Shown: positions 1 through 10,724, counted from the stretch's first letter. The stretch: 64,000 nucleotides of DNA from Rana temporaria (GCF_905171775.1 NC_053492.1:298697865-298761864), one strand, 5' to 3'. Made by a program: numbers and translations. Notes: a model not told the origin generated them from the sequence alone.

Positions 1-1405
1 ATGAATCCTACTTGGTCTAGGGAATTTCATTTAGGCAGTAATGGAAGTAAACAGTTGGCTAAAATGTTGGCGTAGAGCTTCAGATCTACATTTAGTAAAG
101 AGATTGGCTTGTAGTCTAGTGAAGGGTCTTTTCCAGGTTTGGGGATCACTGAGGATGTTGAAGGCTTTTAAACAGTGGGGAAGGAGAGTGTCTGTAAAAG
201 ATTTGAAATATCCGACTGTCAATCTGGGCTTTTATTGACTTTCATCTGTTTTAGTGCTATGGTAGCTTCTTCAGCTGAGAGAGGGAGATCTACTTCTTTC
301 ACCTCAGGCATGGTTAGTGCTTTGGGGCTATATTTTTGTAGAAAATCTATGATCATTTGTGATCTGGAAGCCTCTTTTCCGTTGGGGTCTGCAGACAGAT
401 TATAAAGTTGGGAATAATAGCTTATCAATTGGTTTGCTATGCTCTCATTAGATACCACATCATTCCCTTGGGGATTGGTCAGAGAGTGTACAGTTGCTGA
501 CACTTTTTTTGGATTGGAGAGCTCTGGCCAGGAGTTTACCTGATTTATTTGCATATTCAAAGAATATTTTTTGGGACAGCATATAATTAAGTTTTATCTT
601 TTTTGTTTAGTTCTTCCGGTAGGTCAGCTCTATTTTGTGTGTTAGTACCAGCGTGTGGATATGTGTTATCGGGCTGTCTAATGCGCGCTTGTCATTCACG
701 TCTGCATATCACTGCTTGAGCTATTAATTCTCCACAAATTATGCATTTGTGCGCCTCCCATTTAGTCATTGGAGAGATTGCGAGGGTATAATTTTATGTA
801 AAATAGTGTTGGAATAACGTTGGTGTGGAGTCGAGAAAATTTTTTAATCCTTTACAGTTGGATTCAACGTGTGCCAGGAATCATGCGACAGCAATTCTTG
901 GAGTTGCAGTTTGATTGCTTTCAGTGCCTTATATGGTAGTGTGGAGGTACTGCTAGAGGTGTCAAGTGTAGGGTTCAGGAGGACATTAAAATCTCTGCTT
1001 GGGATCAAGATGCCTTCCCGGAATGCCGAAAGTACTTGTGTTATGGAGTGGAAAAATTTGAATTGATTTGTGATTAGGGCATATATGTTTGCCAAAGTGG
1101 TGGGTTTCCCACTGAGTGTGCCTTTTACATAAAGGTAGCAGCCCTCGTTATCCGAACAAGAGTCTGATACTTGGAAAGGAAAATTTTTGGCAAACAGCAT
1201 GGAAACCCCTTTGGTCTTTGATGCATTATTTGTAGCGTGAAAGACCGTTGGGTAACGGAAGTTAGATAGCTAAGGGATAGATTCAGTTTTTAAAATGTGT
1301 TTCCTGTAGGAAAATAATTTCAGCTTTGCTTTTATACATTGCGTAAAGAGGCTGAGAGACTTTCTCTGGTATATTGAGACCACGTACATTTAAGGAGATG
1401 ATGTT
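1..1405 (-). pseudogene. L1 ORF2 remnant: APE endonuclease and start of reverse transcriptase
   Basis: ORF2 of L1 LINEs nicks target DNA and primes reverse transcription. Near 1405 the minus strand reads NIISLNVRGLN, the usual N-terminal endonuclease block, followed by a QETH block (about 1306-1295) containing the metal-binding glutamate. A long open piece (1200-844) holds SRDFNVLLNPTLDTSS, the GDFN-like endonuclease block. The piece at 560-219 is the linker ahead of the RT and ends in NKSPD, and 222-31 continues with YKSF/LLPHCLKAFN-like RT sequence in another frame. Stops and at least three frame changes show it is dead. The remaining RT and the C-terminal zinc knuckle lie outside the window. 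Confidence 0.8.
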
Positions 1406-2833
1406 TAAGAGGAGCTAAAAATAAAATAAGGGAGGGAGGGGGTTATGCAAAAACCCTGTAGGTGTAGTTTCTCAGAGGAGAGGAGTGTATCCGGCGACTT
1501 GCAAGATCCTGCTCGCTTGTCTCAATGATAGATATGCCTACCACGAGGCGTAACTGGATGGGTCAGTGGTATTAGTGAAGGAGCAGGGTATAGGAAAGGA
1601 AGGGATGGGGGTTACCACTGTAAGTGGAGAGGAGAAAATACAGAGTCGGTTGTCCCATCTGACAGAGGCTTAATTAATATAGAAGGTGGAGGTAAGTGTT
1701 TGTAAATATGGGATCTATGAGTGGCGAGGGTCTAAGAAGCCTACACATTATTGGAGAAATTTGGCGAGAAGTTCCTATAGAGGGGTACGGGCGGTTATGT
1801 TGAATTTCCCCGTAACAGAACATGGAGGTATGCTGTCAAGATTATTGCGAACTTTGTTTAGCATCACACTAAAACAATATATACTAACTATGAGTCAGTT
1901 GTAAGAGACAGTGCATCAACCAGGCAACTATGATGTGGTATAGGGGAAAGAGGTAGGCCTTGCAACATAGAATGATCCAAGGGGAACCCAGTGATTAAAC
2001 AACTAGGCTGTAAAGCAAAAATGTATACATCATCATTGGGAGATCAAGATGGCTAAAACATCTGGTTGGTGTGTGTGGTGTTCAGGTTGGTTAGCTTTCT
2101 GGGTGTAATGAGGAGGGGCAAGGTGAGAGCCGGGCAAGACAAAATACAGCCATCAGCTCACCTGTGGATTGGCTAAGGGGCTCTCAATATTACAGTGCAG
2201 ATATATTTGGAAGGGCATGGGGCAGTCAATTTACAGGATTACATGTCTCTCTTTTCCTCGCCTCAGCCAGCCAGGAGACCAGGGGTTGACTCTTGGGTCT
2301 TTAAGTGTACATAGGTTCTGGTATCGAACCCAGGTGGTGTGCACCCTGTTTAGGTATGCACAACACCAAGGGTCGGAGCATTAAACTTATAAACATGGAG
2401 GTAGGTGTGAAAGTAGAAGAACTGCGTCATAATAAAATCTAGCAGGGACCTTCTTTTCCAAAATGATTTCCTGCTTCAAGGTGTATACCAAGTTTAAACA
2501 GGAGAGCAGAGAAGTTATCGCAGTGCAAGGCAAGTGTGTCAGTTGGATTCCCCGAGCAGTTATAATGTTGAATCTTTGGTCAAATTGGAAAAGGCTTGGT
2601 ATGGCCTTGGTGAGCATAGGCCTGAAGAATGGGGATAGGGTAGTGAGTTCAGAATGGGAGTCTGGGAGGAAATGGTGTTCACTTATCTGAGGTTTGGAGG
2701 AAGTCTTCAAGCCTGATTAGAAGTCTCTGTGAGCTCTTCACGGTTGTGGAGCTTTCGTGGGGCTGGAGCCACGTTGTGGACCCGGAAAAGTTGGATGGGA
2801 TTGCTGAAATCAATCAGACAGCAAACCACAGCT

Positions 2834-3171
2834 AAGAGGGAGAGAATGGCCTCTCCAGGTGGAGACTTTAATAAAAATCAACCGTAGCAGGTATCACAGG
2901 TACAGGCAATGTATTTAGCAGGACAGGAACAAAGGATGTTTCTGGACAGCTGCACTCTGAACAACGGTTGCATTTATTGAAATAGGAACAGCACTACAAG
3001 TCACAGCAAACAAAACAAAAACCTGGACAACTGACGCGTTTCACACCAAATCTAGTGCTTAGTCATAGCTAGCAAATACAACAAATGATTTCAAATTTAT
3101 ACATACCCTCATAAGACCATGTGACTAAAAACCAGGACGGCGGCTGTCCAGAAACATCCTTTGTTCCTGTC
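2834..3171 (-). mobile_element. Short Penelope-like (pLTR) insert in L1 ORF1 with 15-bp TSD
   Basis: A 338-bp insert is flanked by the exact 15-bp direct repeat CAGCAAACCACAGCT at 2819-2833 and 3172-3186. It contains the GAAACGCGTC motif (minus strand, 3042-3033) shared with the Penelope-like element at 4-6.4 kb, and a hammerhead-like fold. Inside it, 2922-2951 is exactly inverted at 3143-3172 (30 bp), an unusual internal inverted repeat. No coding sequence is present. Assignment to Penelope-like elements is inference from the shared motif. Confidence 0.6.
3029..3070 (-). ncRNA. Degenerate hammerhead-ribozyme-like motif in the Penelope insert
   Basis: Read on the minus strand: stem I AGCT (3070-3067) can pair with AGTT (3032-3029, one G-U pair). 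The core position ATGACTA (3066-3060) differs from CUGANGA at two places. Stem II is GCAC with GTGT, followed by GAAAC (3042-3038) and GTC (3035-3033) separated by a two-base cap. Penelope-like elements are known to carry small type I hammerheads with a minimal stem III. With two core changes this copy is probably inactive. Confidence 0.4.
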
Positions 3172-3186
3172 CAGCAAACCACAGCT

Positions 3187-3552
3187 CTTGGCGGGTCTGA
3201 TTCCCTGCCTCGTGGTCTGAGTGCACGGTGTATGCGTTCCATCTCTATGGGTGTGGATGTTGGCCTGTCCAAAAGATTGTTGAACAGGCTTACTTCCGCT
3301 GGTGATAACTGCTCGGCATCGATAACTGCTGACCCTCAGGTTATGGCATCTCCAGTTGTCCAGATCCTCCATATGAATGTGGAAATCTCTAAGTTGCAGG
3401 GTGTGGGTGTCAACAGCCTGGTGGATGCGGTGTATAGTTGTGCCCTTATATGCTGTTACCTTCTCCATTTCTTGCACTCTGCCTGCGATTGCTTGAATGT
3501 TCAAGCAGAGGTCAGATATGGCAGCCATTAGGGTGTCTTTATTGTCTGCCAC
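3187..3552 (-). pseudogene. L1 ORF1 coiled-coil remnant
   Basis: ORF1 of L1 encodes an RNA-binding trimeric chaperone. The peptide starting at 3552 (MADNKDTLMAAISDL) has a heptad-like helical stretch and then QLRDFHIHMEDLDNWRCHNL, matching the junction between coiled coil and RRM in L1 ORF1 proteins (the family form is close to HVEDLDNRGRRNNLR). The reading frame apparently continues to 3109, but everything past 3187 comes from the Penelope-derived insert, so the RRM is displaced to the far side of that insert and is no longer recognisable. The start codon choice is uncertain. Confidence 0.65.
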
Positions 3553-4035
3553 GATTGTGCAGAGGTCAGACAGGCTTGGTTGTTGCTGCAGGGATAATGT
3601 AAGCTCCGGTCTGGGGGAGATGAGCGGGCAGTAGTTGGAGCCATAGCAGTTGGGCCTGATGGGGAGGAAGAGCCCTGTGATACCGCCATGTTGCCTTGCC
3701 TCTGGGATATTTTGGCTTATTCTGCCACTAGGAACGTGAATAGAGTGGGATTGTGTTGTGAAGGAGCCGTGGGAGGGGAGGTCCCCATGGTGTAGGGTGA
3801 AATCGTGCGGTGCAAGCCTCCTAATTAGTCAGGTAAGATCCTCTTGACGGCGGGAGCTCACAATCGAAGCAGCCATCTTCCACCAAGGTTAAATCACGCT
3901 CCTAAACCCCTATTTTTAACACCTACTGTTAGACAGGTCAATTCGGTTGGTCACAGGCTGGTCGTTAAGTTGAGTATGGAAATTCTTTGGTTTTACTTTA
4001 CAGTGATATCCACTGTAGGAATTGCTCTGGTAGGT

Positions 4036-4908
4036 AGGCTCCGTAGGAATTGCTCTGACCCTTTGGAGTTTTCTGAGCAGGCCAAGGTACTGACTGATAG
4101 ATTTTTAGAGAAGGGCTATAATGTGGAGTCCTTACATGAAACCTTAGAGACCGTTCGCCGTATCCCCAGAGAGGATCTTTTGGTAGAAAGACCCCAAGTT
4201 GTAGGAGACCAATTTCAGAGTTGTGCTCCCTTTATCACTAATTATTCTATTCAGCACGGGAGCATTAAACAACTTTTGAATAAACATTGGCATTTGGCGA
4301 GGAATGACCCCATTCTCAAGGGTCTTTTGCCTGAGAAGCCAAAGGTCGTGTTTAGAGGTGCACCAAGCTTACGCAATCAGGTTGCACCAAATATTTTAAA
4401 TCCCCCTCAGAATGGTTTTAACACATTTTTTAACCAATTAACGGGTTTTTATCAATGCAGGAGGTGTAGAGTCTGTTCCCTGAACTCATGTAGGAGTAGG
4501 CGTACCACTAGGTTTGAATCAACTGTTACAAGGAAGGAGCACCCAATAAAGCCCTTTATTACTTGCGAAACCACAGGAGTTGTGTATTTGATCCAGTGTC
4601 CATGCGGCCTACAATATGTGGGCCGTACCAAGCGACCTTTGCGTGTCCGGTTAAACGAACACATTACCAACATCCTTAATGGTTATGACAAACATTCGGT
4701 GTCAAAGCACTATCTCCTTAAACATAACAGAGATCCATCAAATACACTCTTTTTAGGCATCGACAAATTTAAACCTAATTGGAGGGGGAGTGCTCTAGTT
4801 AGAGAAATTTCCAAGCTAGAAATGGCTTGGATACACCGGCTCAAGTGCTACACGCCTCATGGCCTAAATATAGACACAGACATAAATGCATTTATAAATA
4901 ATGCTTGA
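4036..4908 (+). pseudogene. Penelope-like ORF, C-terminal half: RT thumb and GIY-YIG endonuclease
   Basis: Penelope-like elements encode a reverse transcriptase fused to a GIY-YIG nuclease that nicks target DNA. The open frame runs from 3844, but homologous sequence begins near RRNCSDPLEFSEQ (about 4045), so the first 60 or so codons belong to flanking DNA. Order: RT palm end/thumb (to about 4430), a Cys-rich linker with CRRCRVCSLNSC, then the nuclease, with VVYLIQCPCGLQYVGRT as the GIY-YIG pair, RVRLNEHI with the catalytic arginine, and EMAWIHRLK with the conserved glutamate near the end. The stop is at 4906-4908. The nuclease half is open without stops, so this insertion may be fairly young, but the RT catalytic core is missing. 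It is not a phage-type homing endonuclease. Confidence 0.85.
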
Positions 4909-5748
4909 TGTCATTAAGATAATTTTATGTCTGTATTGTTGTATAAAATGATTCTGTATAGTGGTTTTATTTATTGTAAAAAATAATTTTTAGCCTCATT
5001 TTGATTTCACCAGGATGGGACCAATTTTCTAATTTTCTATTTTTCATATTTTATATTTTTTATTTTTACTCTTCATACATATTTTCATATTTTACATATC
5101 TTTTATAAAATCTTTTTTATTTTTCCACCATGATTGGTTCACTATTTATATTCACTTATATTTACACTATTAATAATATGCCAAATGGATATGGGGGTTG
5201 GTTTAATCATGATCCAATGGCTTTTTGAATATATGTATATATTTTTATGAATATTAATTTATTCATATAATTTTTTGATCCCTTTTTAGGGGTCTCCTAT
5301 TTTCTTTAGAATGCCACCTTTTTTGTTCACTACATCCTGATTTATATAAGTGTGAGGTATTGCTCACTCTGGCATGAGTATTCATAGGTTGGTAGTTCCA
5401 GTCCTGGCCACGAGAGGGACTCACTATATTTATCTAGGATGGATTTTTAAATTTATGCACGTTTTATATTATATTCACTTATATGCACAAAACACCAATA
5501 TTTATAACTTTAAAACTGTCCCCTTTTTATTAAAGGGATAGCTCCCTGTCTTCAGCCTTATTTATACACACAAATATTTATATTTATTTATATTTATATT
5601 ATTTTTATTTTGTAAGGGCACTTATGGTCCCGCACACAGTAAAATATCCATTTTTCCCATTTTCAAAATGGCGATTTGGCTATTTCCGGTTCCTGGCAGT
5701 CAAAGCGAGGCCTGGGTATATTAAGCGGTGGTTCACTGCAGAGCCCAT

Positions 5749-5789
5749 TCCCATTGAAAACGTCAGATTGTGACGAAACGCGTCTGGGA
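5749..5789 (+). ncRNA. Hammerhead-ribozyme-like motif of the Penelope-like element
   Basis: TCCCA (5749-5753) pairs perfectly with TGGGA (5785-5789) as stem I. TTGAAAA (5754-5760) sits at the CUGANGA core with two differences. GTCA (5762-5765) and TGAC (5771-5774) form stem II, then GAAAC (5775-5779), a two-base cap, and GTC (5782-5784) complete a minimal stem III and cleavage site. Stems are well kept while the core is not, so cleavage activity is doubtful. Confidence 0.5.
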
Positions 5790-6466
5790 CGGAGTGCAGT
5801 GACGTCACCGCGTACAGGAAGGGCTCCTGTTAGATGCCGGCCGGCAAATTGTTTGTTCGCTTTCTATTTACATCTGTTTGTAAGTAGTTTTAATCTTCTT
5901 TTAATTAAAACCTGTTAAGTGCATACTACCCTATGTGCGGTCTCCTTCCTTTTATGCTGACACTGACTGGGATGTGACATGGTGTGAGGACGCTATTCGC
6001 TATTGTATGCTGCTGTACCCCATCGTGGATTTCTTAAAGGGAGCGTGACCCGGCGTATGTGTAGCCATTATCCGATGTTCTGGAAATATCCTGCAATGAT
6101 TTGATTAACGCTGTTATCAAATTACTTTGTGGTAAGCCTCAGTCCATATGGTGGCGGGTCACAACTGTTTCATCTTCACACTGGGTGCTGGCTGGATCGG
6201 AATTCAGTTTATGGACTTTATTATTGGACTTTTTTGTTCACCATTTGTTTATTTATGCACTTTTTTTAGTGCACACCCTTTTCTGTGCCTCACTGATAGA
6301 AGGCACTAAGGACTTCACTGTCTACATTAATTTAATATTGGTTGGCGCAATTTTTCTTCCTTTTTTTATCTGTTTTGTGTTAGTTCACGCTATTGCAGCC
6401 TCCCCATTAATTCACTTAATTTACAATTGATTAGCGCAATTTTTCTTTTTCCGAGTGATATCCACT

Positions 6467-7625
6467 AGCTTCTGTGTCCCAAGCCAAGTGGCTGCCCTGC
6501 TACATTGTAAACACAGAAGGCTGCAAACACAGCAAGGGTGCCATTCAGTGAACACTTTGCTTTTTCTCAATGAATATAAATCATTCTCACATTGGATGAG
6601 GTGGAAAGGTGAGGTAGTGATGTCATAATCTCCAGCTTGATCAGTCAGAGAACACTTTGCATTCCTTGAGAAATTGGAAAGTGTGTTTTGAATGCCACTT
6701 GTGCTGAGCAGGTGAACTCATGTGTGCGGTAAGAAACTGCTCGATACATCACTGAGAAGCTAGCGGCAATAACTGGAGTAGCGGTGAGTCTACTTCAGTG
6801 ATTTCCAGCTTGAGATTCCATACGGGAACCCACAGGTATGATACATATGTACTTACATGGATCCAAGCTGGACAAATTTAACTATATAAAAATGACCATA
6901 CCTGGAATTCAGCTTTAAGTAATTGCGGGGAAAAGTTCTTGTGCCAAAACTTTACTCAGCAGTATGAGCATGCAAAAAGTTTTAGAAGTAAAAATTTAAA
7001 TTCTGGCAATATTCTCAATAACAATTAAACTGGATAAATCAACTAAGTTTTGTACTAATTAACTTTTAATAGCAGACATGGATGAATAGCTGATCCTTCA
7101 AACTGAGTACAGAGGAGGACAGCTCTCAATTATTTATACCTTCTACTGTTGCTGCTTAATTGCTTAGTGGATTTGTCATTTTTTTAAACCATTAATTTGT
7201 GCATGATTATTATGACACGGTGTGTTTTAATTAAAATTATTTTTGGAACTTTGAATAACTTAAAAACATAAACAACAAAACAAATAGAACTTTGCAGCAT
7301 AATTAGTCCTGTATATACAATGCGCAGCACTCCTATCAATTACAGATAAAGTGCAGATAAATTTATATTATCAAAAAAATTGTATCAGGGTGAGTTTGTA
7401 TTCTTGGAACCCATCCTTGGATGTGTACATAATGCAAGAAAAAACAGTGTTACGTTTAAGTTTACATAGTTTAAGGTAAAACTCAAGCAGCATTATTTCT
7501 AAAAATGCAGAATAACAAAAAATACAAACCTTGCACATCTAGATTTTGCAATATTTGTCCTCTCTTCTCTGCAGAACTGTGCAAGTTCAGTTAAATTTGA
7601 TGGTGACCGTTTGTGGACTGCAGTC
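6467..7625. other. No gene recognised
   Basis: AT-rich sequence between the Penelope-like element and the next L1. I see no long open frame, no paired terminal repeats and no recognised domain. It may be part of the older host DNA into which the neighbouring elements inserted. Confidence 0.5.
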
Positions 7626-8465
7626 TTTTTTTTTTTTTTTTTCTGTTTTCAAATATTTTATTGAAATTTTCATAAATAAATACAGAATATTAAACATGTA
7701 CAAATTGTAGAATATGCACATTACATAAAACAGTCCTTAAAAACAGTCCTTAAAAGGAAAATACCATTGACATATAGATAATTATGAAGTCAATAAAGAA
7801 TAAAGGTAAGGAGAAGAAAGGGGGGATGGTGGATAGAGGGGGGAGGAGAGGGAAAAAAAAAAATAGCCCTATCGAGTACGTATAAGAAGTGGAGTCCGGA
7901 GAGGATGAAATAATACCAGATTATAGTGAAGCAGTCCTTAAAGAATGAAATTCAGCGGAGTTCTTGAAAGACAACCAGCATGCCCATTTTTCATAAAAGG
8001 TCTTAGGAGAATCTTTAGATTGGGAAATGAGTTCTTCCATTTCGGCCATGTATCCAATTTTATTAAACCAATCCGAGATGGAAGGAGGTGATGACTGTGT
8101 CCATCGAATGGGTACACATAGTTTGGCAGCATTGATTAGGTGGAACATCAATGATTTCTTATAAATGTATTGCGGTAGAGAGGAGTGGTGTAGTAAATAC
8201 TGGGCGGCAGTGAAGTCAGGGGTATATGTTGTAATGCGAGAAATTAATTGATGGACCTCCTTCCAGAAGGGTCTGATCAGATCGCATCCCCACCATATGT
8301 GCAAGAGTGTGCCTTGAGCACGGTTACATCGCCAACATAGTGGAGAAATGTTTGCATTATATTTATGAATGATGGCAGGGGTCCTATACCACCTAGAGTA
8401 TAATTTGTAATTGTTTTCCTGTGTCAATACATTCAGGGATCCCTTATGTATATGATGAAAAACAA
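7626..8465 (-). mobile_element. L1-type LINE, 5'-truncated, with poly(A) tail
   Basis: The 17-base T run at 7626-7642 is the poly(A) tail of a minus-strand LINE. Upstream of it lies a roughly 280-bp 3' UTR and then the C-terminal ORF2 coding region. Sequence similarity to L1 coding DNA stops near 8465, so this is an ordinary 5'-truncated insertion. I could not find a convincing target-site duplication. Confidence 0.8.
7921..8460 (-). pseudogene. L1 ORF2 C-terminal region with zinc-knuckle-like motif
   Basis: The last ~170 codons of L1 ORF2. They read NVLTQENNYKLYSRWYRTP followed by LCWRCNRAQGTLLHIWW and a third cysteine in WWGCDLIRPFWKEV, the CxxC-H-C signature at the C terminus of L1 ORF2 proteins. 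The frame is open from the truncation point to the stop at 7921, so this fragment is less eroded than the L1 at the window start. It lacks the endonuclease and RT and cannot act alone. Confidence 0.8.
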
Positions 8466-8720
8466 GTTCTTTAAGTCATTCCACAATCCAAAATTGTAAG
8501 TTGTTACCAGAACAGATATAGAGGAAAAAAATCTCCCAATGGGGACACTTCTTCTAGTGACAATTGTCTAGAAGGGAATTTAACTCACTTTGGATGGATT
8601 TTTTCTTACATCCTGTTGTGTCCACAACAGAGGAAGTGAAAGGAAACCTCTTGAATGGGATACAGATAGCAAAAAAATAAAATTTTCTATAAAAAAAAAA
8701 CTGCTCTACATATACATTAT

Positions 8721-9429
8721 GGGCTAGATTCACAAAAGAGATACGACGGCGTATCTCCTGATACGCCGGCGTATCTCTGAGATACGATTGTCGTATCTAT
8801 GCGCCTGATTCATGGAATCAGGTTACGCATAGATAGCCCTAAGATCCAACAGGTGTAAGTGACTTACACTGTCGGATCTTAGGCTGCAATTCTAGGCCGG
8901 CCGCTAGGTGGCGATTCCATTGCGGTCGGCGTAGAATATGCAAATGACTAGTTACGCCGATTCACGAACGTCCGCTTTGCCCGTCGCTCTAAATTTACGT
9001 TGTTTCCGTAGAGATACGTCTCGTAAAACTAAGCATGCCCTCTAGGTGGTCTAACCAATATTAAGTATGGCCGTCGTTACCGCGTCGAATTTTTAAATTT
9101 CACGTCGTTTGCGTAAGTCGTCCGTGAATGGCGCTGGACGCCATTTACGTTAATGTCGAAACCAATGACGTCCTTGCGACGTCATTTAGCGCAATGCACG
9201 TCGGTAAATTTTAGGGACGGAGCATGCGCAGTACGTTCGGCGCGGGAATGGTCCCCGCCCCATTTGAATTAGGCGGGCTTGCGCCAGGCGGATTTACGCT
9301 ACGCCGCTGCAAGTTTACAGGTAAGTGCTTTGTGAATCAAGCACTTACGCTGTAAACTTGCGGCGGTGTAACATAAATGGGATACGTTACGCAGCCGCAG
9401 TGTAACGTATTTGTATGTGAATCTGGCCC
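8721..9429. mobile_element. Harbinger-type MITE, family A copy 1 (709 bp)
   Basis: Ends GGGCTAGATTCAC and GTGAATCTGGCCC are inverted, and the 3-bp direct repeat TAT flanks it (8718-8720, 9430-9432). The body is CpG-rich and palindromic near both ends (repeated TACGCCGGCGTATCTC-type motifs), with GCATGCGCAGTACG inside. It has no coding capacity. Terminal and internal motifs match the Harbinger element at 53.9-56.8 kb. Confidence 0.75.
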
Positions 9430-9433
9430 TATA

Positions 9434-10389
9434 TTACTAAAAGTATTGGGACACTTGCCTTTACATGCACATGAAATTTAAATACGCAAGTTTGGGGTGG
9501 AGGAACGTGACTGGCCTACACAGAGTCCTGACCTCAACCCGATAGAAGACCTTTGGGATGAATTAGAGTGGAGACTGCGGACCAGGCCTTCTTGTCCACA
9601 TCACTGCCTGACCTCACAAATGTGCTTCTATAAGAATGGTCAAATATTCCCATAGACACACTCCTAAACCTTGTCAACAGCCTTCCCAGAAGAGTTCAAG
9701 CTTTTATAGCTGCAAAGGGTGGGCAAACTCAATATTGAACCCTACGGACTAAGACTGGGATGTCATTAAAGTTCATCTGTATGTAAAGGCAGGCGTCCTC
9801 ATGCCGCGTACACACGATCATTTTTCGGCATGAAAAAAAAAGTAATTTTTCAGCATGTCCAAAAAACAACGTTTTTCCAACTTCATCATTAAAAACTATG
9901 TTGCCCACACACCATCATTTAAAAAAAATGATGAACAAAGCGCAGTGACGTACAACACGTACAACGGCACTCTACAGTAAAGGGGAAGTTCTATTCGCCT
10001 TTGGGCTGCTTTAGCTGATTCTGTGTTAGTAAAAGACAATTTGCGCTTTTCTGTCTGTTACAGCGTGATGAATGTGCTTACTCCATTATGAACGTTAGTT
10101 TTACCAGAATGAGCGCTCCCGTCTCATAACTTGCTTCTGAGCATGCGCGGGTTTAAAACGTCGTTTTAGCCCACACACGATCATTTTTTACAACCCGAAA
10201 AACGCCATTTTTTAAAACGACGTTAAAAAATGCAGCATGTTCGAATTTTTTTTTTTTGTCGTTTTTCAGAAGCCGAAAAATGATATGTAGCCCACACACA
10301 ATCATTTTAAATGACGTTTTTAAAAACGTCGGGTTTTTTTTTTCATGCCGAAAAATTATCGTGTGTACGCGGCATCATACTTTTGGTAA
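9434..10389 (+). mobile_element. Tc1/mariner-like element, internally deleted
   Basis: Left end TTACTAAAAGTATTGGGACAC (9434 on) and right end CATACTTTTGGTAA (to 10389) are inverted, with TA at 9432-9433 and 10390-10391. Between them a degenerate transposase C-terminus can be read: SPDLNPIEDLWDELEWRL (about 9525-9575), the DDE-domain tail of Tc1-like transposases, then stops. A 573-bp MITE sits inside its 3' terminal repeat. The N-terminal DNA-binding region and most of the catalytic domain are absent. Confidence 0.75.
9802..10374. mobile_element. Harbinger-like MITE, family B copy 1, nested in Tc1 3' TIR
   Basis: Ends TGCCGCGTACACACGAT and ATCGTGTGTACGCGGCA are inverted, with direct repeat TCA at 9799-9801 and 10375-10377. 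Removing it rejoins the Tc1 terminal repeat (AAAGGCAGGCGTCC then TCATACTTTTGG), confirming the nesting order. It is non-coding. Confidence 0.75.
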
Positions 10390-10402
10390 TATTGCTGTAC
10401 AC

Positions 10403-10571
10403 TAGTGTTTCTCAACTCCAGTCCTCAATATGCCCCAACAGGTCATGTTTTCAGGATTTCCCTTTAGATGAAATGGCTGTGGCAATTACTAAGGCAGTGA
10501 AACTGATCAAATCACCTGTGCAAAATAATGGAAAGCCTGAAAACATTGAGGGCTGGAGCTGAGAAACACTG
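10403..10571. mobile_element. hAT-type MITE (169 bp)
   Basis: Inverted ends TAGTGTTTCTCAACTCCAG and TGGAGCTGAGAAACACTG, flanked by CTGTACAC (10395-10402) and CTGTACAT (10572-10579). An 8-bp duplication with one mismatch is the hAT hallmark. No coding sequence. Confidence 0.7.
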
Positions 10572-10724
10572 CTGTACATAACAAGAGATAATAGGAAATC
10601 TCTCTCTAAAGTGAGGAAACAATACCCTCTCAGACAATTGTCATCAGAACAGGTGTCCCTCCATCTACGCTGACAAAGTAAAGTTTTGGACTTGCCATCA
10701 CTTTTGGACTTGGTGACAATGGTC

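Larger units (their letters stand above)
1..3880 (-). mobile_element. Degraded L1/Tx1-type LINE, cut by the window edge
   Basis: A non-LTR retrotransposon read on the minus strand: a presumed 5' region near 3.6-3.9 kb, ORF1 coiled-coil remnant near 3.55-3.19 kb, ORF2 endonuclease near 1.4-0.84 kb and the start of the reverse transcriptase running off the window at base 1. The order ORF1, APE endonuclease, RT is that of L1-clade LINEs. It is interrupted at 2834-3171 by a Penelope-derived insert. The part between 1.45 and 2.8 kb is too diverged to assign to ORF1 domains. The 5' boundary is approximate, judged from the end of ORF1-like leader sequence near 3.88 kb. Confidence 0.75.
4015..6453 (+). 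mobile_element. Penelope-like retroelement, 5'-truncated, with 13-bp TSD
   Basis: The element is bounded by the direct repeat AGTGATATCCACT at 4002-4014 and 6454-6466, read here as its target-site duplication. It contains the C-terminal half of a Penelope-like ORF (RT thumb, Cys-rich linker, GIY-YIG nuclease), then about 1.5 kb of AT-rich 3' sequence with a hammerhead-like motif at 5749-5789, ending in repeats of a GCGCAATTTTTCTT motif (about 6349-6450). The 5' junction carries a 16-bp filler duplication (GTAGGAATTGCTCTG near 4015 and 4043). Truncation at the 5' end is typical of target-primed reverse transcription. Confidence 0.8.

Noticed and set aside
4560..4908. GIY-YIG nuclease as a stand-alone homing or phage endonuclease
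   Set aside because: It is fused to a Penelope RT thumb and Cys-rich linker and sits in an element with Penelope-type 3' structure and TSD.
6349..6450. Tandem array of GCGCAATTTTTCTT as an independent satellite
   Set aside because: Only two or three copies, located directly at the 3' end of the Penelope-like element before its TSD, so treated as part of that element.
7921..8427. Host zinc-finger protein with CxxC motif
   Set aside because: The CWRC..GTLLHIWW..C pattern, position next to a poly(A) tail and truncation identify it as L1 ORF2 C-terminus.
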